A DNA stretch of 56,350 bases from Clostridia bacterium. Its GTDB lineage: Bacteria; Bacillota; Clostridia; Oscillospirales; CAG-272. Position numbers and translations under genes: made by a program. The stretch is from assembly GCA_017407835.1 (NCBI GenBank), contig JAFQVV010000018.1:1-56350 (forward strand). Reading direction: 5' to 3'. Shown piece after piece: positions 8,846 through 16,451 of the stretch. How positions within the stretch are numbered: position 1 is the first letter of the stretch; every line of letters starts with the position of its first letter. The notes beneath the pieces are model-generated. The model did no database searches, was not told the origin of the DNA, and saw only the letters and a program-made list of their open reading frames with translations.

Positions 8846-9760
8846 ATGAAGCCGCAAACATTCGGACGCAGTTTTGATGCGGGTAAGATCGTTCCGATAC
8901 AATGTGTGAAAGATGACACGTTAAAAGATCTTGATATAAAGGATTCGTGCTTTCTTTTGTCAATAATTTATGAAGGTGCTGCAAAGTTCCAGGTAGGCGA
9001 TTCATCGTTCGAAGCTATGGGACCTTGCTTTGTATGCTTTGATGAATCAGATGCTCCCAGATTGATTAAAAAACGTGGCGTGAAATGCGACTCAATATAT
9101 TTCAAGCCAACGTTTTTGAATATCAATATGACTTTTTCTCGAATACATAGTGGCAACTATGAGCAACTTGCTCTTACGCATGATATATTTCTGATGAAGC
9201 CGTTTACTGATAAGATCAGATATGTATTTCCGGTATTTGATGAAAATATAGAGAACCTTAAGAGATTGTTCTCTATGCTCGGAAATGAACTGAAGGAACA
9301 ACCGGATTGGTATTGGTCTTGCAGAAGCAGATCCTATTTCATGGAAATGATGTTGCTCCTTGAGAGAACATACGGATTGATCGGACAAAACGATCCTGTA
9401 GGAAATGCGAACAAAATTTTAAATCCGCATCTTAAGAAAGCGGTTATCTACATAGAAAACAATTATCGGGATGTTGTCACGCTTGAAGATGTTGTTAAAG
9501 CAGCTTCACTAAGTCATTCATCCTTAACGCAGTTATTTAAAAGCGAATTGGAGATGACACCTATCGAGTACGTTTGGTATCACCGCCTCGTTGTAGCAAA
9601 GAAATTTTTGGAGTTTACAGACCTGCCAATAAAGGATATAGCCTCAAGATGCGGCTTCAAAACAACGCAGCACTTCAGCAGAAAATTTGAAGAGAGCCAC
9701 GGATGCAATCCAACCACTTTTAGGACGGTTGCCGTAGCAAGGAGAAAAAAGAGTTTCTGA
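8846..9760 (+). CDS. AraC-family transcriptional regulator
   Basis: 304 residues from the ATG at 8846; a GTG at 8837 is in frame but overlaps the Shine-Dalgarno GGAAGG. The N-terminal 120 residues look like a cupin-type sensor domain. The C-terminal 100 residues carry two helix-turn-helix motifs: LEDVVKAASLSHSSLTQLFK and IKDIASRCGFKTTQHFSRKF, the standard AraC DNA-binding domain. AraC dimers bind direct repeats about 21 bp apart, the spacing seen at three promoters here (8724, 9856, 10375). It is thus the best candidate for the local activator of both itself and the peptide operon. The ligand is unknown. Confidence 0.92.
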   Translation: MKPQTFGRSFDAGKIVPIQCVKDDTLKDLDIKDSCFLLSIIYEGAAKFQVGDSSFEAMGPCFVCFDESDAPRLIKKRGVKCDSIYFKPTFLNINMTFSRIHSGNYEQLALTHDIFLMKPFTDKIRYVFPVFDENIENLKRLFSMLGNELKEQPDWYWSCRSRSYFMEMMLLLERTYGLIGQNDPVGNANKILNPHLKKAVIYIENNYRDVVTLEDVVKAASLSHSSLTQLFKSELEMTPIEYVWYHRLVVAKKFLEFTDLPIKDIASRCGFKTTQHFSRKFEESHGCNPTTFRTVAVARRKKSF

Positions 9761-9780
9761 TTTATACAATTGAATATCGA

Positions 9781-9826
9781 AAGAAGAGGAGTCTATTTTA
9801 TCTATAAAATCGGCTTCTTTTTTTTG
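9781..9826 (+). terminator. Intrinsic terminator of the araC-type gene
   Basis: Arms AAGAAG (9781-9786) and CTTCTT (9814-9819) close an inner ATTTTAT/ATAAAAT stem, followed by an unbroken T tract to 9825. It sits just after the stop codon of the AraC-type gene and insulates it from the XRE gene. Confidence 0.75.
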
Positions 9827-9855
9827 CGCTCGTTTAGGGAGAGAATGTGCTTTTG

Positions 9856-9938
9856 TATCTGGTGGTAAGCAATTGTTATCTCGTAATAATCAATGTTTAT
9901 TACCCCACTTGATTGGTTTCGACATTTTAATTTACAAT
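9856..9938 (+). promoter_or_regulatory. Promoter of the XRE gene with two operator half-sites
   Basis: Promoter TTGATT (9909-9914), 18 bp, TACAAT (9933-9938). Half-sites TATCTG at 9856-9861 and TATCTC at 9877-9882 are 21 bp apart, and the second begins 32 bp before the -35 box. An additional AATCAA/TTGATT inverted repeat spans the -35 region. Layout matches the araC and peptide-operon promoters. Confidence 0.75.
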
Positions 9939-9969
9939 GGTGACAACATATTTCTTAGGAGGATTGTTG

Positions 9970-10311
9970 ATGAGTAAAAATGCGATTTATGAAAAAATAG
10001 GGAAAAGAGTAAAAGAGGCGCGCGAAAAATCCGGGATGACACAGGCGGAACTTGCTGAGAATGTGGGAGTTTCGGTGACCTACATTTCTTCGATCGAACG
10101 CGGTCTCTCTTTCCCTAGAGGAGAGGTTCTTGTTGGAATTCTTAATGCACTCAATGTGTCTTCTGATTTTGTTTTCTGCGATGTGGTAAATGGATCCTTA
10201 AAGCAAAAAAGTTGTTTGCTTTACGATATGATTCAGTGTTTGCCTTCAAGAGAGCAGGTAAAGATATTGGAAGTTGTTGAGTTACTTGTTTCTCAGAGAC
10301 AAGAGTATTGA
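9970..10311 (+). CDS. XRE-family helix-turn-helix regulator
   Basis: 113 residues from the ATG at 9970, chosen because AGGAGG at 9957-9962 is 7 bp upstream; the ATG at 9937 overlaps the -10 box. Residues 8-65 form a Cro/CI-type HTH (GKRVKEAREKSGMTQAELAE, then VSVTYISSIERGLSFPRGE). The C-terminal 45 residues (LPSREQVKILEVVELLVSQ) are a short helical extension that may dimerise. It lies between the AraC-type gene and the peptide operon and has the same double operator as both, so it is probably a second, downstream regulator of the cluster. Confidence 0.88.
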   Translation: MSKNAIYEKIGKRVKEAREKSGMTQAELAENVGVSVTYISSIERGLSFPRGEVLVGILNALNVSSDFVFCDVVNGSLKQKSCLLYDMIQCLPSREQVKILEVVELLVSQRQEY

Positions 10312-10374
10312 CTATAAATAGTTTTGAGATGTTCGCCTAAAATACAGATATTGTGACATTTTCCTCATAAAAAT

Positions 10375-10455
10375 TATCTGTAAATAATAGGATTGTATCT
10401 GCCAATAAGACAATGCTTGTAAGTTATTGTAATTTTTTGTGTTTGCGGGTAGAAT
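10375..10455 (+). promoter_or_regulatory. Promoter of the peptide operon with two operator half-sites
   Basis: Promoter TTGTAA (10427-10432), 17 bp, TAGAAT (10450-10455), giving a start near 10462. Half-sites TATCTG at 10375-10380 and 10396-10401 are 21 bp apart; the second begins 31 bp before the -35 box, the same geometry as at 8724 and 9856. The -35 is weak, as expected for an activator-dependent promoter. Confidence 0.72.
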
Positions 10456-10510
10456 TAAGACATCAAACGCAGATCATAAAATGATTCTAAAAAAGATGTG
10501 GAGGAAAAAT

Positions 10511-10870
10511 ATGGATACAAAAAAATTTCTTGAAGAGCAAATCAAGATTGAACTTGATAAGATGACTTCGAATGATAATAACAGTGACAATTTAAATTTA
10601 GTCACAAAATTAATCGAAGGATATGTTGAGTATGCTAGGACGGTGTGCTTGTTACAGGCTGTGATTGAATTGGCACAAGGAGAAGCGTGGGTATCAGTGA
10701 TCAAGGATTTGCTTTTAGAGAGTGATGCAGATGATGATGTTAAGCAAGAACTTCTTGAACATACAATATCTTGTCAAAGATTAAACTCTTGTGATACCAT
10801 ACGCGAATTGATTCATCGAGTAAAAAACATAGATGGAAAAGTTATTAATTCTATCATATATGAGAAATAA
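10511..10870 (+). CDS. Small helical protein of unknown function, first gene of the peptide operon
   Basis: 119 residues from the ATG at 10511; GGAGG at 10500-10504 decides this start, and the operon promoter ends at 10455, so a start at 10439 is excluded. The sequence is acidic and predicted largely helical, with three cysteines (CLLQ, SCQRLNSC) and no membrane segment or signal peptide. I do not recognise the family. It precedes the radical SAM maturase by 12 bp and shares its transcript. It could be a peptide-binding partner, an immunity protein or a scaffold; nothing in the sequence decides among these. Confidence 0.7.
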   Translation: MDTKKFLEEQIKIELDKMTSNDNNSDNLNLVTKLIEGYVEYARTVCLLQAVIELAQGEAWVSVIKDLLLESDADDDVKQELLEHTISCQRLNSCDTIRELIHRVKNIDGKVINSIIYEK

Positions 10871-10882
10871 ACGAGGTGTGAC

Positions 10883-12220
10883 ATGAAAACTTCATTGTTT
10901 AATATTATACTTGATGACGGTGGCGCTCTAATGCTGTTCAATTCTATGCGGGGCCTTAATAGCCTGTGCAAAGTAAGTGAAAATTGTAGAGAGAAAGTTT
11001 TAGGAGTGCTTAATGGGACTGTGGAGGACAAAGAAATTGAAGATATTCTAATTGATTGTGGATATTTAGTAGATGATAATTGTGATGAAAAAATGAAGCA
11101 AGAGCTGCTTTATTCTTATATTAATTCTGGGAATATATTGCGGTTGATTCTTTTGCCTACGGAACAATGTAATTTTAGATGCAAATATTGTTATGAAGAC
11201 TATAAAAGGGGAGAAATGTCAATTGACATTCAAGACTCAATAATAAAATATGTGCAAAAAAACATTCAAAATTTTTCTGCTCTGCGTGTTTCATGGTTTG
11301 GTGGTGAGCCATTAATGTCAATGAAAGCGATAGAATATTTGTCTGAAAAATTGATGACTATATGCAAGAAAACCAAAAGAAAATACATATCCGATATTAC
11401 AACAAATGGCTACCTATTAACCGAAGATGTTTTTAGAAAATTGTTATCATACAATGTCTTGGAATATCAGATAACAATTGATGGAACCAAAGAAATTCAC
11501 GATTCGAAGAAACCGTTAATTAATGGCAAGGGGACTTTTGATGTTGTTACTAATAACCTTAAAACAATACATGAGAAAATCAAAAGTAATATGTTCCATA
11601 TAATCATTAGAAGCAATGTGACGGAAGATGCATGTGAGAGCATGGAATCTTTTACAAGCTTTTTCAAAGATATGTTAAATGATGATAAACGTTTTTCGTT
11701 CTTTCTTAGACCGGTAGGAGATTGGGGCGGTAATGTAAAATTTGACGAGATGTGTCGAAAAAGAATTGAGGAGGATGAGATAAAATTAGTATACAATAAT
11801 TTTATTAAGGGAGGAGCGAATTTTAAAATTTCAACACATGAATCGTTTTATTACACTGGAGGATGTGTTTGCTATGCAGGGTATAAGGATTCGTTTGTTA
11901 TTGATGCTGAGGGGGGCGTTCGAAAATGCACATGTGGATTAGATGATCCTGATTATCGCGTGGGTAGAATGCTTCCAAACGGAACGATGGAAATAGACGA
12001 GGACAAACATTCACGTTGGGTTGGTAACACGGTGCGCTTTTCAGAAAAATGTAGTTCTTGTTCATTTAGTCCTCTTTGTTTTGGCTTTTGTTGTCCAAGA
12101 AGCAATCAATATGAATGTGAGAACGAAGAACAAATAAGGTGCCCGAGTGAAAAGAAATACTTGCTTGAAACTTTGAAATTTATCGAGGCGTCTGGCAGGA
12201 AAATCAAATATATATGCTGA
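10883..12220 (+). CDS. Radical SAM/SPASM peptide maturase (CcpM-like)
   Basis: 445 residues. Residues 96-103 read CNFRCKYC, the CX3CX2C cluster-binding motif of radical SAM enzymes; SWFGGEPL is the conserved GGEP segment and DITTNGYLL follows. The C-terminus holds auxiliary Fe-S ligands of a SPASM domain (KCTCGLDD, then CSSCSFSPLCFGFCCP). The first 90 residues resemble the peptide-recognition regions of clostridial maturases. Gene order with an acyl-carrier-like protein and tiny Cys-rich peptides matches, from memory, the CcpM/CLI_3235 bacteriocin maturation systems. Expected role: S-adenosylmethionine-dependent thioether cross-linking of the downstream Cys-rich precursors in the cytosol. Confidence 0.9.
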   Translation: MKTSLFNIILDDGGALMLFNSMRGLNSLCKVSENCREKVLGVLNGTVEDKEIEDILIDCGYLVDDNCDEKMKQELLYSYINSGNILRLILLPTEQCNFRCKYCYEDYKRGEMSIDIQDSIIKYVQKNIQNFSALRVSWFGGEPLMSMKAIEYLSEKLMTICKKTKRKYISDITTNGYLLTEDVFRKLLSYNVLEYQITIDGTKEIHDSKKPLINGKGTFDVVTNNLKTIHEKIKSNMFHIIIRSNVTEDACESMESFTSFFKDMLNDDKRFSFFLRPVGDWGGNVKFDEMCRKRIEEDEIKLVYNNFIKGGANFKISTHESFYYTGGCVCYAGYKDSFVIDAEGGVRKCTCGLDDPDYRVGRMLPNGTMEIDEDKHSRWVGNTVRFSEKCSSCSFSPLCFGFCCPRSNQYECENEEQIRCPSEKKYLLETLKFIEASGRKIKYIC

Positions 12221-12237
12221 TACTGGAGGAAGATGGT

Positions 12238-12495
12238 TTGAATATTCGAAATACGATCATTGAGAGCTTAGATGAAATTGGAATAGTGATTGAAGACGAT
12301 GAAAAAGATTTTGATCTTCAAGAATACATCGTAGATTCATTACAATTTATATCTTTGGTTGTAACAATAGAACAGAAATTAAATATTGAATTGCCTGAAA
12401 ATTTGCTGTTATATGAAAGAATGAAATCATTCAATGGTTATTGTGAAGCAATACGTGAAATTGTACAATCTCAACGTGATGTTGATATTGAATAA
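12238..12495 (+). CDS. Acyl-carrier-related protein of the peptide operon
   Basis: 85 residues from a TTG at 12238, preferred because GGAGG at 12225-12229 is 8 bp upstream; an ATG at 12214 would add eight residues and overlap the maturase by 7 bp. The motif IVDSLQFISLVVTIEQKLNI places Ser34 as a phosphopantetheine site. It is more divergent than the carrier at 5072-5332. Carrier-related proteins are known beside Cys-rich peptide maturases of the CcpM type. No acyl ligase is present in this operon; the ligase at 5314-6651 may serve both carriers. Confidence 0.85.
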   Translation: MNIRNTIIESLDEIGIVIEDDEKDFDLQEYIVDSLQFISLVVTIEQKLNIELPENLLLYERMKSFNGYCEAIREIVQSQRDVDIE

Positions 12496-12511
12496 ACAAA
12501 GGAGGTTAATC

Positions 12512-12652
12512 ATGAGAAAGTTACGTAAACCTAAGAGCAATCAAAAGTTTTTTACAAGGGTCTCAATCTACGATGGAGAATCGTGTGGTGGAACTTGCGA
12601 TAACAGAGTTTGTGCTGGTGGTGGAAATAATTGTACAAATAAAACATGCTAA
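12512..12652 (+). CDS. Cys-rich precursor peptide 1
   Basis: 46 residues; RBS AAAGGAGGT at 12498-12506. Basic N-terminus (MRKLRKPKSNQKFF) as leader, then VSIYDGE and a Cys-rich core with five cysteines, including CDNRVCAGGGNNC. It shares with the next peptide the pattern YDGE, C-x4-C-x-GGGNNC, then NK and a terminal Cys. Its position straight after the radical SAM maturase and carrier identifies it as a ribosomal substrate. There is no signal peptide; export is likely by the ABC pair downstream. Confidence 0.85.
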   Translation: MRKLRKPKSNQKFFTRVSIYDGESCGGTCDNRVCAGGGNNCTNKTC

Positions 12653-12664
12653 AGGAGAAAACAA

Positions 12665-12817
12665 ATGAAAAAACTTATTAAGCCCAAGAAATGTCAAATT
12701 CGGTTTGGCTTACATATTGTCAAACTGTACGATGGCGAACAAGCGGGTAATGGTTGCAACAATACCTCTGCTTGTGTTGGCGGTGGAAACAACTGTAAAA
12801 ACAAGCAGGTTTGTTAA
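12665..12817 (+). CDS. Cys-rich precursor peptide 2
   Basis: 50 residues, 12 bp after precursor 1, with AAAGGAGAA upstream. Basic N-terminus MKKLIKPKKC, then IVKLYDGEQAGNGCNN and the core CVGGGNNCKNKQVC. Five cysteines, four of them in the last 20 residues. Compared with precursor 1, the ends and the GGGNNC block are conserved while the middle differs, as in families of RiPP precursors processed by one enzyme. The sequence has been translated by hand from the nucleotides. Confidence 0.85.
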   Translation: MKKLIKPKKCQIRFGLHIVKLYDGEQAGNGCNNTSACVGGGNNCKNKQVC

Positions 12818-12822
12818 ACGCG

Positions 12823-12856
12823 CGAGGAGACATTTTTTGTGTCTCCTCGTTTTTAT
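12823..12856 (+). terminator. Intrinsic terminator between precursors and exporter genes
   Basis: Perfect 10-bp stem CGAGGAGACA (12823-12832) and TGTCTCCTCG (12840-12849) with a 7-nt loop, followed by TTTTTAT. No new promoter is obvious before the exporter gene at 12871, so the hairpin probably reduces rather than abolishes transcription, keeping peptide mRNA in excess over exporter mRNA. Confidence 0.9.
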
Positions 12857-12870
12857 AAATTGAGGTAAAA

Positions 12871-14655
12871 ATGAAAAGAATAAGAATTGTATTTTGGGGA
12901 ATTAAGCAGGTAATTAAGATTAATCCAATAAGATTTATGGTCAATTTGATTATCAATGTTGTTACTGCGCTCTTCCCAACATTTATAGCCATAGAGACGG
13001 GTAAAATCATCAATGGTTTTCAATCTTCCAATATTGATGCAAATCAAGTGCTGCTGAATTTGACTAATTTGGCGATATTGCTTTTTATAGATTCATTTAT
13101 GTATTATGCCGGTGTAATTATTACTTCTGCATTAAATGTGAAAACGGGAATAAAAATTCAAAAGTTTTTTATTGAACTTGCGGAGAGCGTTCCGTTAAAA
13201 GAATTTGATGACTCGGATTTTTATGATGAGTTTTCAAATGCGAAGGATGGTATTAATTCTTTGGTAGATGTTACAGATAGTGTGATTTTGTTCATTTCCG
13301 AAATCATAGGTTTGATATCTGCAATGATAGCAATTGCTAAGGTGTTTCCATGGTTGCTAATTGTGGTTGTTCCTATATATGTATGGGGATTCTATCTTAA
13401 CATGAAGTGCAAAAAGACTTCTTTTGACCATTGGAAGGAAACAACGCAACAAAGACGAATGTGCGGTTATTTATCTGGACTGCTTTTTTCCAAGAATCAT
13501 GCTAAAGAAATGAGAAGTTTAGATTGCTCGGATTTCTTCTTCAAAAAATGGAAGGAATTAAGAGAAAAATTAAGGAAAGAAGACTACTTGATTAATAAAA
13601 AATCAAACAAATTATTTGCGCAGTACCAACTATTTATGGATGCAATGAATTTGATAGTATTAATGACGTGTTTGGCATTATTTTCATTAGCACGAATATC
13701 CTTGGGGCAGATATTAACCATTTGGCAATTGAATAAAAACTTGCTTCTTAATGTTCAGTCGGTAAATAGTTCGTATTCTGATATATATTATAACAATGAA
13801 AAACTTATGATAGCGAAAGGGTTTATCGATAAGTATAAGAAAAAAGATTTGGCGTGTTTGACATCTCAAACTATAAGCACGAGATCTGTATTTAGTTTGA
13901 AAAATGTGAGTTTTTCTTACGGCGATCATGTCGCTTTATCTAATATAAATATTGAAATTAAGGAAGGCGAAATAGTTGCAATTTGTGGTGACAATGGTTC
14001 TGGTAAATCCACATTGATAAAATTATTGTGTGGATTGTACGCTCCAAATGAAGGAAAAATCACTGTTATGGGAATGGATTTAGTCGGCGAATCCCTTGAT
14101 ATTTCAGAATATATAGGTGTTACATATCAAGATTTTATTTGTTATCCATATTCAATACGCGAAAATATAGGCATTGGTGCGGTAAAAAGTATTTCGAATG
14201 ATGCTAAAATATTACAAGCTTCAGTTTGCGGCGATTTCGACAAGAAAATTGCGGAGATAGGAAATATAGACTGCTTTTTGGGACGGCAATTTAACGAGTG
14301 TGGGGTTGAGTTGTCTGGTGGAGAATGGCAACGAGTTGCATTAAGCAGGGCATATATGGATGATAAGTCAATTTTAATTTTTGATGAACCGGCATCAAAA
14401 CTTGATCCAGTATCTGAACTGAATCAGTTTAAGAGGGTTCGACGGTTTTTAAATGACAAAACGGCAATATTGGTTTCCCACAGGATAGGATTTGCACGCT
14501 TAGCATCTCGGATTATTGTATTAAAAAACGGAGAAGTGGTTGAAGATGGTACGCATGAACAATTACTTCTTAAGAATGGGGAATATGCTCGATTGTTTAA
14601 TGAACAAAAACAATGGTACTATTCCAAAGGAGTGAGTAATGATGGGGAAGAATAA
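12871..14655 (+). CDS. ABC exporter subunit of the peptide operon
   Basis: 594 residues. Six membrane helices precede an ATPase with Walker A GDNGSGKST, signature LSGGEWQR, Walker B LIFDEPASKLD and H-loop VSHR. The signature has the EWQ variant seen in several peptide exporters. No C39 protease domain, so leader removal must be done by another protein, probably the subtilisin at 16452. The gene overlaps the next exporter by 17 bp; the two would form a heterodimer. Confidence 0.9.
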   Translation: MKRIRIVFWGIKQVIKINPIRFMVNLIINVVTALFPTFIAIETGKIINGFQSSNIDANQVLLNLTNLAILLFIDSFMYYAGVIITSALNVKTGIKIQKFFIELAESVPLKEFDDSDFYDEFSNAKDGINSLVDVTDSVILFISEIIGLISAMIAIAKVFPWLLIVVVPIYVWGFYLNMKCKKTSFDHWKETTQQRRMCGYLSGLLFSKNHAKEMRSLDCSDFFFKKWKELREKLRKEDYLINKKSNKLFAQYQLFMDAMNLIVLMTCLALFSLARISLGQILTIWQLNKNLLLNVQSVNSSYSDIYYNNEKLMIAKGFIDKYKKKDLACLTSQTISTRSVFSLKNVSFSYGDHVALSNINIEIKEGEIVAICGDNGSGKSTLIKLLCGLYAPNEGKITVMGMDLVGESLDISEYIGVTYQDFICYPYSIRENIGIGAVKSISNDAKILQASVCGDFDKKIAEIGNIDCFLGRQFNECGVELSGGEWQRVALSRAYMDDKSILIFDEPASKLDPVSELNQFKRVRRFLNDKTAILVSHRIGFARLASRIIVLKNGEVVEDGTHEQLLLKNGEYARLFNEQKQWYYSKGVSNDGEE

Positions 14656-16438
14656 TACATTACATAAAATAATGTTCGGCTTTAGAAAAGCTTTTTCGAT
14701 GTTACCATCTCCGAAGGATAGAATAAAAGTATATATGTTATGGGTAGCATGTCTTTTTAACTATGCTATTTCAATGTCGCAACCCATACTTCAAAAGTGG
14801 ATAACAGATGGAGCTGCTTCGCTTTTGACATCAAACCATGATTGTTCATTATTAATAGTTAGCTTAATAATCATGTTGATAACAATAATGATAAGCTACT
14901 ATATGCGTAAGTATATGAATGCATGGTCAAATAATGTAAGTGCTATTATTTCTGATAGTATATCTAGTGAATTGATGAAAAAAAGTGTTCGCTTGAAATA
15001 TTCATATTTTGAGAATGATAATACATTCAACGAAATGAGTAGTGTATCGTCTAATATTCCTCAGAAGATAGCAAATCTGCTAACTTGGTCAACTGTTCCA
15101 CCTATTCTAGGCGGGATTATTAGCCTTATCTTTACTGCAGTAACACTATGCTTCATAAATCCAATGATTGCCATAATGGTTTCTATTGGCAATATTCTTT
15201 CGATCTATTTTTATGGAAAAAGAGTTAAAGATAATTATTTTTTGAAAAAAGAACAAATTCCTCAAGTACGACTTGCCAATTCATATGCGAGTACATTAAC
15301 AAGTAGAAAAAACCAAAAAGAGGTAAAGATGTTCAAATCACACGGTTATTTTTTGTCAAAGTGGGAAAGATATTCCAATGAAATGGCAATAAAAAAAATC
15401 GTTTTTGCGATGAAATATACATCTATTCAGTTTTTAACAGACCTTATTGCGATTACATTTAAGATCGGTGCATTAGGTTTTTGCTTATATTTAATTATAA
15501 ATGACCAAACAAGTATAGGTTCTTTTGTTTTGGTATATGGAACAATTAATGTTTTCGATTCATACATGAGTGATATCTCAAAGGCATTTATAAATCTTGG
15601 TGAAAATGGTAGGTACATTGAAGAATGGATAAACTATATGAATTTGGACGAGGAATGTAGTGACGATACGTGTGAAGAAATTTATGATTCAAAGGTGGTG
15701 TTCGAACATGTTAGTTTTAAATATCCCAGAACAGAAAAATATGTATTGAAGGATATCGACATAACAATCAATCCAGGTGAGCATATTGCCATTGTGGGCG
15801 AGAATGGATCTGGTAAAAGTACTTTTATATCTTTAATAATGGGAATGTATGATGACTATGAGGGTGAACTTTATGTTGGTGGGATTTCTCCACGTATAAA
15901 TGCTAGATGTATTAGGAAAGGCATATCGTGCCTTTTTCAAGATTTTAATTCATATGAATTAACAATAGCAGATAATGTAAGGATTGGAGATATCAATTCA
16001 TTTGTTACTGATGAGCAAATTCATTCTGCTTTACTTGATGTGGAGGTTGAGGATATCGTATCACGGAGTAAAAGTGGTATATATACTGCAATAGGTAATT
16101 TACATAAAGGAATAAGCGATTTGTCTGGTGGTCAGTGGCAAAAAATCGCAATTGCCAGAACACTTATAAAAAGCAAGGCGAAGATAATGATATTGGATGA
16201 GCCAACGGCAGCACTAGATCCAGGTTCGGAGTCAAAGATTTACAAGGAATTCTTGAATAGGCAAAGAAACCGCACCACTATATTAGTATCGCATAGGTTG
16301 GGAGCTACAACACAGGCGGATAGAATTTTGGTGTTTGATGAGGGGAGAATTATCGAAGACGGAACACACGATGAATTAATGAACTTAAATGGTAAGTACC
16401 GCGAAATGTATGACGCGCAAAGTGAGTGGTATAAGTAA
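14639..16438 (+). CDS. ABC exporter subunit of the peptide operon
   Basis: 599 residues, started at ATG 14639 after AAAGGAG. Membrane domain, then Walker A GENGSGKST, signature LSGGQWQK, Walker B MILDEPTAALD and H-loop VSHR. It resembles the preceding protein and differs from the left-hand exporter pair in carrying the QWQ-type signature, so the two pairs are separate transport systems rather than a recent duplication. Likely role: export of the mature Cys-rich peptides. Confidence 0.9.
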   Translation: MMGKNNTLHKIMFGFRKAFSMLPSPKDRIKVYMLWVACLFNYAISMSQPILQKWITDGAASLLTSNHDCSLLIVSLIIMLITIMISYYMRKYMNAWSNNVSAIISDSISSELMKKSVRLKYSYFENDNTFNEMSSVSSNIPQKIANLLTWSTVPPILGGIISLIFTAVTLCFINPMIAIMVSIGNILSIYFYGKRVKDNYFLKKEQIPQVRLANSYASTLTSRKNQKEVKMFKSHGYFLSKWERYSNEMAIKKIVFAMKYTSIQFLTDLIAITFKIGALGFCLYLIINDQTSIGSFVLVYGTINVFDSYMSDISKAFINLGENGRYIEEWINYMNLDEECSDDTCEEIYDSKVVFEHVSFKYPRTEKYVLKDIDITINPGEHIAIVGENGSGKSTFISLIMGMYDDYEGELYVGGISPRINARCIRKGISCLFQDFNSYELTIADNVRIGDINSFVTDEQIHSALLDVEVEDIVSRSKSGIYTAIGNLHKGISDLSGGQWQKIAIARTLIKSKAKIMILDEPTAALDPGSESKIYKEFLNRQRNRTTILVSHRLGATTQADRILVFDEGRIIEDGTHDELMNLNGKYREMYDAQSEWYK

Positions 16439-16451
16439 ATGGAGGATGAAA

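Noticed and set aside
12871..16438. Peptidase-containing (C39) exporters
   Set aside because: Both proteins begin directly with the membrane domain; no N-terminal Cys-protease motifs exist.
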